Source: an uncultured Lachnospiraceae bacterium | GTDB lineage: Bacteria; Bacillota; Clostridia; Lachnospirales; Anaerotignaceae | DNA length: 48,576 bases | Assembly: GCA_944380405.1 (NCBI GenBank) | Contig: CALWHO010000002.1 | Location: 1 to 48,576 of the forward strand | Direction: 5' to 3' | Shown here: positions 37,136-46,465 of the stretch, one piece after another | Numbering within the stretch: the first letter of the stretch is position 1 | Layout of the letters: the number at the start of each line of letters is the position of its first letter | Translations under genes and position numbers: made by a program | The notes under the pieces: model-generated | Told to the model about the DNA's origin: nothing | The model's input: the letters and a program-made list of their open reading frames with translations, nothing else | Database searches by the model: none

Positions 37136-37311
37136 TGGGCGAATAAAAATATTAATATAATGCAAAATATAAAAGGATTATTTCATAAGTGTTTTTTTAC
37201 TTATAAATAATTCTTTTTTTTATTTTTATGGAAAAGTGTGTATGAATTATAAAACACATTACGGGAATAAATAACATAAGAGAAATTTTAAATGGTAAGG
37301 AGGCGTAATAA

Positions 37312-39228
37312 ATGAAAATTTCTGATTTGCTCAGCAAAGAAAGTATTTTGCTTAATATAAAGCTTAATTCAAAATCAGAAGCAATAGAAACGCTTATTGA
37401 ACTGCACCAAAAGGCAGGTAACCTGAAAGACAAAAATAAATATAAAGAAAACATACTTAAAAGAGAACAGCAAGGTACAACTGCCATAGGTGATGGTATA
37501 GCCATTCCTCATGCAAAGTCTGATGCTGTTAAAAAAGCAGGCCTTGCAGCAGTTACTGTTCATGATGGGGTTGATTATAATGCCCTTGATGGTAAAAAGT
37601 CTAATATTATATTTATGATTGCCGCTCCTAATGATGGTGATTTTCACCTTGAAGTGCTTTCAAGGCTTATGGTGCTTCTTATGGACGGTGAGATTAGGCA
37701 AAAATTACTTGGTGCAAAAACAGGAGAAGAGTTTATAAATATAATAGACTCTGCTGAAGAAGCAAAATATCCTTCAAATGACAACAATGAGAAAACAGAA
37801 AATACTGGCTATAGAGTACTGGCAGTTACTGCATGTCCTACAGGTATTGCCCATACCTTTATGGCAGCTGAAGCTCTTGAAAAGGCAGGGCGTGACCTTA
37901 ATATACCTATAAAGGTTGAAACAAATGGCTCAGGAGGAGCAAAAAATATACTTACCTCTGAAGAAATTAAAAATGCCGATGCCATTATAATTGCAGCAGA
38001 CAAAAGCGTTGATATGGAGAGGTTTGACGGCAAAAAGCTTATAAGCGTAAAGGTTTCAGAGGGTATAAAAAGACCTAAAGAGCTTATAAATAAAGCTCTT
38101 TCTGATGAAGCTAAGGTATACAGGTCTTCAGGTGTTAAAAAAGAAGAAGCTTTAGGGTCTGATGAAAGCTTTGGCAGAAAGCTTTATAAACACCTTATGA
38201 ATGGCGTATCTAATATGCTGCCTTTTGTTGTGGCAGGCGGTATATTTATAGCCATTGCTTTTTTAATTGACTCTATTTTGGGTGCACCTCAAGACGGCAA
38301 TTTTGGTTCTAATACGCCGGTAGCTGCATTTTTCAAAACTATAGGCTCTGCTGCATTTAATTTTATGATTCCTATACTTGCTGGATATATAGGTAAATCA
38401 ATAGCCGATAGACCAGGTCTTTTGGTTGGTATAGTTGGTGGTTTTCTTGCCACAACAGGTGCTACGTTTTCAAATGTAGCTGGAGATATACCATCTGGAT
38501 TTTTGGGTGCATTGTTTGCAGGCTTTGCAGGGGGCTACGTTATGCTTGGCATAATGAGGCTTTGCGATGGTCTTCCTAATTCTCTTGCTGGCATAAAGCC
38601 AATACTCATATACCCTATACTTGGCCTTGGAGCTATAGCTGTTATTATGTGTGCCGTAAATCCTTTTATGGGTTATATAAATACGGGTCTTACAAACTTC
38701 CTTAATTCTATGGGTGGTACAAGCAAAGTATTTTTAGGCTTTGTGCTTGGTGCAATGATGGCTATTGACATGGGTGGACCTTTTAATAAAGCGGCTTATG
38801 TTTTTGGTACGGCTGCTATTTCATCAGGAAACTACGATATTATGGCTGCCGTAATGATTGGCGGCATGGTTCCGCCTCTTGCTATTGCCCTTGCAACAAC
38901 ATTTTTCAAAAGTAAGTTTACAGAGGAAGAGATTAAAAGCGGTCCAGTAAATTATATTATGGGTCTTAGCTTTATTACAGAAGGTGCTATTCCTTATGCA
39001 GCCAGTGACCCATTAAGGGTAATTCCTGCCTGTATTGTAGGTTCTGGCATAGCTGGCGCTCTTTCAATGTTTTTTGGCTGTACTCTTATGGCGCCTCATG
39101 GCGGAATATTTGTATTTGCCGTTGTTGGTAACTGGCTTTTTTATTTGCTGTCACTTATTGTTGGCTCTGTAGCCGGTATGGGACTTTTGGCAGTATTAAA
39201 GAAAAACATAAATAAAGGAGAATATTAA
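37312..39228 (+). CDS. fruA: PTS fructose-type permease EIIABC
   Basis: A 638-residue three-domain permease. EIIA (residues 1-150) has the phosphorylated His67 in IAIPHAKSD. EIIB (about 167-265) has Cys175 in TACPTGIAHTF. EIIC (about 290-630) has about nine to ten membrane segments, with GGPFNKAAYVFG and ITEGAIPYAASDP, which are typical of the fructose/mannitol class. It imports and phosphorylates a sugar, probably fructose, to the 1-phosphate. The genes for HPr and enzyme I follow in the same operon, so the whole phosphate chain is co-expressed. No 1-phosphofructokinase or FruR gene is adjacent. Confidence 0.92.
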   Translation: MKISDLLSKESILLNIKLNSKSEAIETLIELHQKAGNLKDKNKYKENILKREQQGTTAIGDGIAIPHAKSDAVKKAGLAAVTVHDGVDYNALDGKKSNIIFMIAAPNDGDFHLEVLSRLMVLLMDGEIRQKLLGAKTGEEFINIIDSAEEAKYPSNDNNEKTENTGYRVLAVTACPTGIAHTFMAAEALEKAGRDLNIPIKVETNGSGGAKNILTSEEIKNADAIIIAADKSVDMERFDGKKLISVKVSEGIKRPKELINKALSDEAKVYRSSGVKKEEALGSDESFGRKLYKHLMNGVSNMLPFVVAGGIFIAIAFLIDSILGAPQDGNFGSNTPVAAFFKTIGSAAFNFMIPILAGYIGKSIADRPGLLVGIVGGFLATTGATFSNVAGDIPSGFLGALFAGFAGGYVMLGIMRLCDGLPNSLAGIKPILIYPILGLGAIAVIMCAVNPFMGYINTGLTNFLNSMGGTSKVFLGFVLGAMMAIDMGGPFNKAAYVFGTAAISSGNYDIMAAVMIGGMVPPLAIALATTFFKSKFTEEEIKSGPVNYIMGLSFITEGAIPYAASDPLRVIPACIVGSGIAGALSMFFGCTLMAPHGGIFVFAVVGNWLFYLLSLIVGSVAGMGLLAVLKKNINKGEY

Positions 39229-39231
39229 AAA

Positions 39232-39495
39232 ATGGTATCTAAAAAAATGACAGTAGTTAACTCACAAGGCTTTCATATGCGTCCTGCAATGACTTTTTCA
39301 AATGCTATGGCTAAATATCCTTGCCATGTGATAATTAAATATAAAGGCATTGAAACAGACGGAAAAAGTATTATGAATATTATAGCCTCTGGCATAAAAT
39401 GCGGCTCTGAAATAGAAATAATATGTGACGGTGAAAGAGAAAATGAGGCTTTGAAAGAAGCAGCAGAAATGATTGAATCAGGCTTTGGTGAGTAA
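39232..39495 (+). CDS. ptsH: HPr phosphocarrier protein
   Basis: An 87-residue HPr with the active His15 (QGFHMRPA) and the regulatory Ser46 (DGKSIMNI) at canonical positions and Pro18 kept. It starts three bases after the EIIABC stop. It carries phosphate from enzyme I, encoded next, to EIIA. It differs clearly from the second HPr encoded at 30184-30444, so the organism carries at least two versions. Confidence 0.92.
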   Translation: MVSKKMTVVNSQGFHMRPAMTFSNAMAKYPCHVIIKYKGIETDGKSIMNIIASGIKCGSEIEIICDGERENEALKEAAEMIESGFGE

Positions 39496-39580
39496 CAAAA
39501 CATAAATATTTAAAAAGGTGGCGGATATGCTTTTTTGTGTCTTTATTCGCTGCCTGATTTTTATATGGAGGTTTTTTGCT

Positions 39581-41287
39581 ATGCTAAAAGGAATAGGCGT
39601 TTCCAAGGGATACGGCATAGGCAGGGTTATAGTTTTGTCAGAGGGCAATATTGAATATGAATACAGAGAAAACTGCGACTTTGCCATAGAAAGAAAGCGT
39701 TTAAATGATGCACTTAAAATTTTTGTTGAAAAAAACACAGCTCTTGCCCAAAAACTAACTGAAACAGTTGGTGAAAAAGAGGGCGAAATAATAATGGGTC
39801 ATATAATGATGATGGACGACCCTTATGTAAGGTCTGAAATGGAAAAGTACATTGATGAGGGTATTTGTGCCGAAGGTGCTTTTGAAAAGGTGTGCAATAC
39901 ATTTATAGATATGTTCTCATCTGTTGATGATGAGGTGACAAAGCAAAGAGCAGTTGATGTAATGGATATAAAGGCAGAAGTATTGACCATACTTACAGGA
40001 AGTGAAGCCATAGACCTTTCAAAGGTAAAAAAAGGTACTGTTCTTGTGGCAAAAGAGCTTACGCCGTCAATGACTGCCTGCATAAACAAAGATAATGTTG
40101 TTGGGCTTATAACTGAAATAGGCTCAAAAACATCTCATGCGGCTATTTTAGCAAGGGCTATGGAAATGCCTGCTGTTTTAAGCGTTGAAGGTGCTACAGA
40201 AAAACTTAAAAATGGCGAGCTTGTAATTGTAAATGCCATGACAGGAGAAATTATTACAAACCCGTCTAATGAAGAAAGGGGAATATATCTTCAAAAAAGA
40301 CTTGATTATATTGCAGAAAGGGAGTCACTTTCTCGCTTTATAGGTTTGCCTACAACAACAGAAGACGGCATAAAAGTAGAGCTTTTTGCAAATATAGGCA
40401 CTCCAGAAGATGCTCAAATGGCACTTGATTATGATGCAGAGGGCATAGGTCTTTTTAGAACAGAATTTCTCTTTATGGACAGGACTTCGGCACCTAATGA
40501 AAATGAGCAGTTTGAAGCATATAAAAAGGTGCTTCTTGCCATGAAAGATAAGCAGGTTATAATTCGTACACTGGACATAGGCGGAGATAAAGACATTCCT
40601 TATATGGGTCTTACAAAAGAGGAAAACCCATTTTTAGGCTTTAGAGCTGTAAGGTATTGTTTAAACCACAGGGATTTTTTTGAAACACAGCTTAAAGCCC
40701 TTGTAAGAGCCAGTCATTATGGCAATATGGCAGTAATGGTGCCTCTTGTAACAGGTGTTGATGAGCTTAGAGAAGTAAAGTCTATGGTTAGAAAAATAAT
40801 GGATGATTTCAGTAAAGAAGATATTCCTTATGATAAAAATTTAAAAATAGGCGTTATGATAGAAACGCCTGCTGCTGCAATTATTGCTGATATACTGGCA
40901 AAAGAGGCTGACTTTTTCAGCATAGGTACAAATGACTTAACAGGCTATACTCTTGCCGTTGACAGAGGTAACTCTAACGTGGCATATTTATATTCAGCTT
41001 TTGCACCGCCTGTTTTAAGGCTTATAAAAAACGTAATTTCAGAAGCAAAAAAGGCAAATATACCTGTTGGCATGTGTGGAGAAGGTGCGGCAGACCCTAT
41101 GCTTATACCCCTTTTAATTTCGTTTGGTCTTGATGAATACAGCGTAACACCTACATCTGTGCTTTCAACAAGAAGAGAAATTTCTCAGTGGACGAAAGAA
41201 AAAGCAGACAAAATAGCAAAAAAAGTTATGGCTATTGACACAGAGCGTCATGTGGTAAATCAGTTAGAAAAAATGGTACAAAAATAA
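39581..41287 (+). CDS. ptsI: Phosphoenolpyruvate-protein phosphotransferase (enzyme I)
   Basis: A 568-residue EI from the ATG at 39581, preceded by GGAGG; the upstream in-frame starts code for an AT-rich hydrophobic extension foreign to the family. It has an N-terminal HPr-binding helical domain, the active His186 in GSKTSHAAIL, and a PEP-binding barrel with IRTLDIGGDKD and the catalytic Cys in PVGMCGEGA. It takes phosphate from PEP and gives it to HPr. It is the last gene of the fruA-ptsH-ptsI operon, and the third structured repeat begins within five bases of the stop. Confidence 0.95.
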   Translation: MLKGIGVSKGYGIGRVIVLSEGNIEYEYRENCDFAIERKRLNDALKIFVEKNTALAQKLTETVGEKEGEIIMGHIMMMDDPYVRSEMEKYIDEGICAEGAFEKVCNTFIDMFSSVDDEVTKQRAVDVMDIKAEVLTILTGSEAIDLSKVKKGTVLVAKELTPSMTACINKDNVVGLITEIGSKTSHAAILARAMEMPAVLSVEGATEKLKNGELVIVNAMTGEIITNPSNEERGIYLQKRLDYIAERESLSRFIGLPTTTEDGIKVELFANIGTPEDAQMALDYDAEGIGLFRTEFLFMDRTSAPNENEQFEAYKKVLLAMKDKQVIIRTLDIGGDKDIPYMGLTKEENPFLGFRAVRYCLNHRDFFETQLKALVRASHYGNMAVMVPLVTGVDELREVKSMVRKIMDDFSKEDIPYDKNLKIGVMIETPAAAIIADILAKEADFFSIGTNDLTGYTLAVDRGNSNVAYLYSAFAPPVLRLIKNVISEAKKANIPVGMCGEGAADPMLIPLLISFGLDEYSVTPTSVLSTRREISQWTKEKADKIAKKVMAIDTERHVVNQLEKMVQK

Positions 41288-41291
41288 AGTT

Positions 41292-41657
41292 AAGGGTGTC
41301 GAAGAAATCGACACCCTTTCGTCAAAGGCTCATTTCATTCAAGCCTTTGACGAGCAGACATAAGTATAAATAAGGAGTTCCAGCGGCTAAAAGCCTTGAA
41401 ACTCCTTATTTTCCTCGTCGGAAGTGAATTCCGTCGGAATTTTGCTTACGCAAAACAGCTATGCTGCCCTTGTTCGTCGGGTTCTTTTCAGCATTTTGCT
41501 TACGCAAAACCAGCTTCGCTGTCAACACTTCTTTGCTGTGCTTTACTGCGAATTCCGGTTGGGGAACAAGGTACCGCCAAGATAGGCGGACAGCCATTTA
41601 TGGCTGGAGTTTGCTAAAGCAAACTTACTGACTGGTCGTTCCCCAAACCCTTCCGCC
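41292..41657 (-). repeat. Dispersed structured element, copy 3 (inverted)
   Basis: This copy reads on the minus strand. Its 5' domain (41548-41657) has TTGGGGAAC with GTTCCCCAA as the outer stem and GCGGAA with TTCGC closing it. Inner hairpins are AGTTTGC/GCAAACT, AGCCA/TGGCT and CCGCC/GGCGG. The 3' hairpin is CGTCAAAGGCT with AGCCTTTGACG (41320-41352) with the same loop as the other copies, followed by GGGTGTCGA/TCGACACCC (41292-41318). The outer stem differs from copies 1 and 2 at paired positions. The middle again contains TTTTGCGTAAGCAAAA twice and the ACCCGACGAACAAGGG unit. It separates ptsI from the convergent pepD gene. Confidence 0.9.
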
Positions 41658-41692
41658 ATAGGTGAAATTTAAAAAATAGATTTTTTATAGTT

Positions 41693-41721
41693 AAAGGCAA
41701 GCCAAATTGGCTTGCCTTTAA
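41693..41721. terminator. Symmetrical terminator hairpin after pepD
   Basis: AAAGGCAAGCC and GGCTTGCCTTT form a perfect stem a few bases past the minus-strand pepD stop. Confidence 0.75.
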
Positions 41722-41729
41722 ATTAAAAT

Positions 41730-43187
41730 TTAAAGCTTTTTAAATACTTCTTTGAAGAACTGCCAAAATCTCTGAAGAGAAGATATAATAATATATTCTC
41801 CAGGAGTGTGAAGGTCTCTTAAGTCAGGACCAGCAGCAATCATGTCTACATATTCTGGTATTTTCTTTGCAAATACGCCACATTCAAGACCTGCATGAAG
41901 TACAAGGAATTTAGGTTTTTTATTGAATATTTCCTCAAATGTGCTTTCAAATACGTTTTTAATTGCTGAGTGTGGGTTATATTCCCATTCTGGGCAGTTG
42001 GACATTATAAATGTTTTTGCTCCAACATTTTGGGCTAAACGCTCTATATTATAGTACATATCCATATACATGCTTTCGCTTGAGCTTCTTGTCATGGTCT
42101 GGATAACTGCTTTATCGCCTTCTAAATTAATTACCCCAAGGCTTACAGAGCTTTCCACAACGCCTTCAAGCTGATGGTTCATTCTGACTATGCCGCACTG
42201 AGCAAGAGTTATAAAGTCCATTATTTTTGTTGCTGATATATCGGTAAGTACAGTTTCATATGTTTTGTTGATTTCTTCTGCTGTTACCAAAAGGTCGTTT
42301 TCTATTGAATAATATTCTCTTGCAAAGTTTTCTGTCATTTTTTTAGCTATGTCTATTGCTTTTTCTTTGGTGTCATTTGGCACAAGCAAAATAGCTTGCG
42401 CTTCTCGTGGTATGGCATTATATTTTAAACCGCCTGTAATTTCTGCCATTTTATAAGGCATATTTCTGCCAATATCATTTATAATACGAGAAATAAGCTT
42501 TATGGAGTTGGCTCTGCCTCTATGAATGTCCTCTCCTGAATGACCGCCCTTTAAGCCTGTTATTTTAATGTGAATAGGTGCATAGCCTTGAGGGGCTTTT
42601 TCATATGCAATAGGTATTTCAACTCTTACAACTGGACCGCCTGCACAGCCTACAACAAATACGCCTTCGTCTGTTGCATCAAGGTTAATGAGTATTCTGC
42701 CTTTAAGAAGTGAAGTATCAAATGCTTCAACCCCTGTCATGCCTCTTTCTTCGTCACTGGTGCATACCAGTTCCAAAGGTGGATGAGGTATTGTTTTGTC
42801 AGACGCAATAGCCATTGCAAGGGCTATGCCTATACCGTCATCTGCTCCAAGAGTAGTTTCTTTTGCTATTATTTTGTCGCCTTCTATTTCCATTTTAATA
42901 GGGTCTTTTTCAAAATCATGGACAGTGTCTGCATTTTTTTCACATACCATATCTGTATGACCCTGAACTATAACTGTTGGGTGGTCTTCATATCCAGGAG
43001 TTGCAGGAACTCGTATGAGAAGATTTTTCATGTGGTCTTTGTGCCATGAAAAGCCATTTTTTTCAGCAAACTTAATTAAATAGTCGCAAACCTGGTCTTC
43101 ATTTCCTGAACCACGAGGTATTCTTGTTAAGTCTTCAAAATATTCAAGAACAAGTTTGGGTTCTAAATCTTTTAATACTCTATCCAT
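41730..43187 (-). CDS. pepD: Aminoacyl-histidine dipeptidase (PepD, M20C)
   Basis: A 485-residue cytosolic M20-type dipeptidase. Metal ligands and the catalytic Asp/Glu lie in VQGHTDMV, LGADDGIGIA, TSDEERGMTGVEAFD and a C-terminal LHAGLECGVF; IKITGLKGGHSGEDIHRG belongs to the dimerisation lid. It splits Xaa-His and other unspecific dipeptides into amino acids. It is 18 bases downstream of yfcC on the same strand and should be driven by the sigma-54 promoter before yfcC. It fits use of peptides as carbon and nitrogen. Confidence 0.93.
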   Translation of the reverse strand: MDRVLKDLEPKLVLEYFEDLTRIPRGSGNEDQVCDYLIKFAEKNGFSWHKDHMKNLLIRVPATPGYEDHPTVIVQGHTDMVCEKNADTVHDFEKDPIKMEIEGDKIIAKETTLGADDGIGIALAMAIASDKTIPHPPLELVCTSDEERGMTGVEAFDTSLLKGRILINLDATDEGVFVVGCAGGPVVRVEIPIAYEKAPQGYAPIHIKITGLKGGHSGEDIHRGRANSIKLISRIINDIGRNMPYKMAEITGGLKYNAIPREAQAILLVPNDTKEKAIDIAKKMTENFAREYYSIENDLLVTAEEINKTYETVLTDISATKIMDFITLAQCGIVRMNHQLEGVVESSVSLGVINLEGDKAVIQTMTRSSSESMYMDMYYNIERLAQNVGAKTFIMSNCPEWEYNPHSAIKNVFESTFEEIFNKKPKFLVLHAGLECGVFAKKIPEYVDMIAAGPDLRDLHTPGEYIIISSLQRFWQFFKEVFKKL

Positions 43188-43205
43188 AAGTTATGTCACT
43201 CCTTT

Positions 43206-44642
43206 TTATGCCATTATAAGTGTTGCTCCAGCAAGTACAACCATTGTTATAATTGCTATAAATAACAGGAATTTACCTACAAACTTCATCCATACAGTAT
43301 AAGATGTTCTTGTCATTGTAAGTACGCCCATAAGAAGACCGCATGTAGGAGCTACAAGAGCTATCATTGAGTTAGCAGCTGCATATGCAATAACAACTAT
43401 TTCTCTTCCTACACCTGCAAAGTCTGCAAGAGGAGCCATAATACCCATTGAAAGTGTTGCAAGGCCTGAGCTTGAAGGAACGAAGAATGAAAGTATAAGG
43501 TAAATAATATATGTTGCTACAGAAAATACTACAGATGATGTGTTCATAAGAAGTTCTTCGCCTGCATGAAGTATAGTATCTGTAATCATAGCATCGTTCA
43601 TAATAACTGTAACGCCTCTTGCAACGCCGATTATAACAGCAACACCAAGAAGGTCTTTTGCACCGTTTATAAATGTCTCTATAAAGTCATCTTCGCTAAT
43701 GCCAGCTATAAAGGCAATTATTATTGCACCTGTAAGGAATACGCCTGAAAGCTCGCCAAACCACCAGTGCATAGTAGGTATAAATGTTAAACCAAGGTCT
43801 TCCCAAGGAAGAACGCCCCAAAGCATTACAAGGAAAGAAATTAAAAATACTGCAAGTATAAGTTTTCTTTTTGGTGTAAGTTCTGGAAGGTTATCGTAGT
43901 CTGTGTTTTTAAGGAAGAACTTTTTATTTTCTTCTGCCTGAGCATATACAAGTGATTTTGTTGGGTCTTTACGCACTTTTTCTGCATAGTGAAGTGTAAA
44001 TATAATACCGGCTGGTATGTATATAGCCAAAAGGACTATTCTTATAAGTATGCCATCGCCCATTGATATGCCTGCAAAACGGCTGGCTATTGCTACGGCA
44101 AATGGGTTTGCAATAGAACCCATAACACCAAGAGCAGCACCCATTTTAATTACGCTTAAACCAACAAGAGTATCATATCCTGCTGCCAGTAGCACCGGTA
44201 TCAAAACAGGGAAGAAAGGAAGAGTTTCTTCTTCAATACCAAAAGCTGCACCTGCAAAGCTGAAAATACACATTAAAACAGGTATGAGAAGTCTTTCTCT
44301 GCCTTTAAGACGGCGAATTGTGTGGCCAATACCTGCATCAATAGAGCCTGTTTTCATAACAATTGCTAAAAAGCCGCCTATAACAAGGGTGTAAAGTATA
44401 ATGTCAACAGAGTCCATAAAGCCGTTGATAGGTGCAAGTATTATGGCTCCTATGCCTTGTGGGTTGGCTTCTGTAACATGGTATGTACCTGCAATAGGCT
44501 GGAGTTTTGATGCAGTTGGGTCTACATATTCATAGGCACCGCCTGGAAGTATCCATGAAAGTATGGCAACAAGTATAATTATGCCTATGATAATTGAAAA
44601 TGATGACGGCATTTTAAAAGTAAACTTTTTCTTTTCTTCCAT
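43206..44642 (-). CDS. yfcC: YfcC-family membrane transporter
   Basis: A 478-residue integral membrane protein with about eleven to twelve hydrophobic segments and the family landmarks LPGGAYEY near residue 50, GAAFGIEEETLPFFP near 135 and SSSGLATLSMGIMAPL near 390. The family belongs to the ion-transporter clan (DcuC/ArsB-like) and is often next to peptidase or amino-acid genes; the substrate has not been firmly shown. Here it is first in an operon with pepD, so peptides or amino acids are likely. AGGAGG precedes the ATG and a clear sigma-54 promoter lies about 50 bases further upstream. Confidence 0.86.
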   Translation of the reverse strand: MEEKKKFTFKMPSSFSIIIGIIILVAILSWILPGGAYEYVDPTASKLQPIAGTYHVTEANPQGIGAIILAPINGFMDSVDIILYTLVIGGFLAIVMKTGSIDAGIGHTIRRLKGRERLLIPVLMCIFSFAGAAFGIEEETLPFFPVLIPVLLAAGYDTLVGLSVIKMGAALGVMGSIANPFAVAIASRFAGISMGDGILIRIVLLAIYIPAGIIFTLHYAEKVRKDPTKSLVYAQAEENKKFFLKNTDYDNLPELTPKRKLILAVFLISFLVMLWGVLPWEDLGLTFIPTMHWWFGELSGVFLTGAIIIAFIAGISEDDFIETFINGAKDLLGVAVIIGVARGVTVIMNDAMITDTILHAGEELLMNTSSVVFSVATYIIYLILSFFVPSSSGLATLSMGIMAPLADFAGVGREIVVIAYAAANSMIALVAPTCGLLMGVLTMTRTSYTVWMKFVGKFLLFIAIITMVVLAGATLIMA

Positions 44643-44699
44643 AATAAAACCTCCTTAAATTATAAATAGCCATAATATGATTACTATGAATATAAATAG

Positions 44700-44716
44700 A
44701 GCAATATTTATGCCAA
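44700..44716 (-). promoter_or_regulatory. Sigma-54 (-24/-12) promoter of yfcC-pepD
   Basis: On the minus strand the sequence reads TGGCATAAATATTGCT: GG and GC are exactly ten bases apart and both elements match the consensus TGGCAC-N5-TTGCW, with one change. Transcription would start near 44689, leaving a ~47-base leader to the yfcC ATG. An activator gene with the GAFTGA loop lies 1.7 kb away. Confidence 0.8.
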
Positions 44717-44823
44717 AAAGAACTGGAAATATTAAAAAAGTTTAATTTTCGGGGTGAAAAAATTTTTATGGGGTGTTAAATTTAACTATAAAACAAATAA
44801 ATTCACAAAATAATCACATAAAT

Positions 44824-44911
44824 AAGTCAAAAATGACTTGCTAAAAGCAAAAAATAAGTTAAAAATGACTTATAAGTGAATTTAAAATCAAATGTAAGTC
44901 ATTTTTAACTT
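44824..44911. promoter_or_regulatory. Three 16-bp palindromic sites, probable sigma-54 activator binding sites (UAS)
   Basis: AAGTCAAAAATGACTT at 44824-44839 is a perfect inverted repeat around AAAA. AAGTTAAAAATGACTT follows at 44856-44871, and its exact reverse complement is at 44896-44911. Centres are 32 and 40 bases apart and lie about 130, 162 and 202 bases upstream of the -12 element, the normal range for enhancer sites. The second and third sites can also pair with each other as a terminator stem for the preceding peptidase gene. Confidence 0.65.
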
Positions 44912-44916
44912 AGCTA

Positions 44917-46305
44917 TCAAAGTAATCCTAATTCATATATTGCTTCGGCGTATATTTCTGCCATTTTTAAAAGGCTGTCTATTTCTATGTATTCGTTAAC
45001 CCTGTGCCATGCCTGATTGCCTCCTGGGAATATTGAGCCAAAGGCTGCGACGTTTGGTATAACTTTTGAATAACTGCCGCTGCCGCTTACAATAGGACCT
45101 GTTTTGTCTTTTGTTACATGGCGGTATGATTTTAGAAGAGATTCTATTAAAAAGTGTCCTTCTGGGAAATATACAGGGTCCCAATATGACCTCTCATATT
45201 CTTCAAAGCCATTGGAAGAAAATACTTCTTTTAATATTTCCGCTGATTCTTCAAAATTACACATAACAGGGTATCTTATATCAAGTCTTACAGCAGCATT
45301 TTCTCCGTCATAGTTTAGTATTCCAAAATTAACTGTAAACTTACCTGAAAAGCTGTCTTCACAGTTGACACCAAGTTTTTCACCATAAATATCAAAGCCA
45401 AGGTAGTTATTTAAGAATGATATAAGCTTTTTGGATTCACCTTTTCCAAAATGTATTTTATTTAAAAATGCAACCATTGGGCTTATGGCATTTATGCCCA
45501 TTTCAAGAGCCATACTGTGGGTTTCCATGCCGTATGACTCAAGTTTTACACCGTCGTCTGTTATTTTGGCAGACATGTTATGGCGGTTTTCTCTGGCAAA
45601 ATTAGAAAGCTCACGTACTATTTCATCTTTTCTGTCTGTAATAAGCAAAACTTCGCAGTGGCCAGGAACAGTATTTTCGCATGTACCGCCTTTAATATAT
45701 GCTATTTTTTCATGGCTTGTCTGTAGGAATTTTCCTCTGTATTCCATCATTGCAAGACCTTTTTCGGCATAAACAACAGGAAAATGACCATCAAGTGTAA
45801 AGCCTGCAATAGGCGGTTTTTCAAGCTTAAGATAATGCTTCATGTCTTCATAATAACGCTCTTCGTCTGTGCCTACTATAAGCCTTATTTTTTTGTTGAG
45901 CTTTTTGCCTGTATCTTTTACCACCTTTAAGGCATAAAGAGAAGCCATAAGAGGGCCTTTGTTATCCATGGCACCTCTGCCATATATTTTGTCGTCTATA
46001 ATTCTGCCTTCAAAAGGAGGTATAGCCCACATATCGCCTTCAGCACAAATATCAACATGGGTAAATATGCCTATATATAAATCGCCTTCCCCATATTCTG
46101 CATAACCGCAGTATCCGTCAAGCATTTTTACTTTAAATCCCATTTCTTTGGCTGTATCAAGAACGTATGTAAGAGCATCGTTCATACCTTCACCAAAAGG
46201 TTTACCAGGAAGGGCTTTTTCCTGAAGGCTTTTAATCTGTATTAATTTTTGTGTAGAAGATATAATATTATCTTTTTCCGCAATAATCTGTTTTTTAAAA
46301 TTCAT
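44917..46305 (-). CDS. Sapep-family Mn2+-dependent dipeptidase (PepV-like, M20)
   Basis: A 462-residue dipeptidase. It has metal ligands in GIFTHVDICAEGD, RGAMDNKGPLMA and GTDEERYYEDMKHY, and a lid domain between about 195 and 345. The length and order equal PepV/Sapep enzymes, which cleave dipeptides with unblocked N-termini. It lies directly upstream of the yfcC sigma-54 control region and divergent from the activator gene. No sigma-54 motif was found in its own 160-base upstream gap, so it may be constitutive or governed differently. Confidence 0.9.
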   Translation of the reverse strand: MNFKKQIIAEKDNIISSTQKLIQIKSLQEKALPGKPFGEGMNDALTYVLDTAKEMGFKVKMLDGYCGYAEYGEGDLYIGIFTHVDICAEGDMWAIPPFEGRIIDDKIYGRGAMDNKGPLMASLYALKVVKDTGKKLNKKIRLIVGTDEERYYEDMKHYLKLEKPPIAGFTLDGHFPVVYAEKGLAMMEYRGKFLQTSHEKIAYIKGGTCENTVPGHCEVLLITDRKDEIVRELSNFARENRHNMSAKITDDGVKLESYGMETHSMALEMGINAISPMVAFLNKIHFGKGESKKLISFLNNYLGFDIYGEKLGVNCEDSFSGKFTVNFGILNYDGENAAVRLDIRYPVMCNFEESAEILKEVFSSNGFEEYERSYWDPVYFPEGHFLIESLLKSYRHVTKDKTGPIVSGSGSYSKVIPNVAAFGSIFPGGNQAWHRVNEYIEIDSLLKMAEIYAEAIYELGLL

Positions 46306-46465
46306 ACTTTTCTACCACCTAAATAGATACTGTAATTGTAATCATTATAGCAGCACTTTAGTTAAATAAATAGCTTTTTTCAAATTATATTTTAAAATAT
46401 ATTGTTTTAATACTGTGTAATTAGTATTATAAATAATAAAAGCACAGCAGATTGGAGGCAAAACA

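Noticed and set aside
41396-41617. Open frames inside repeat copy 3 on both strands
   Set aside because: Same reason as for the other copies; the repeated peptide-like strings are due to the repeated DNA modules.
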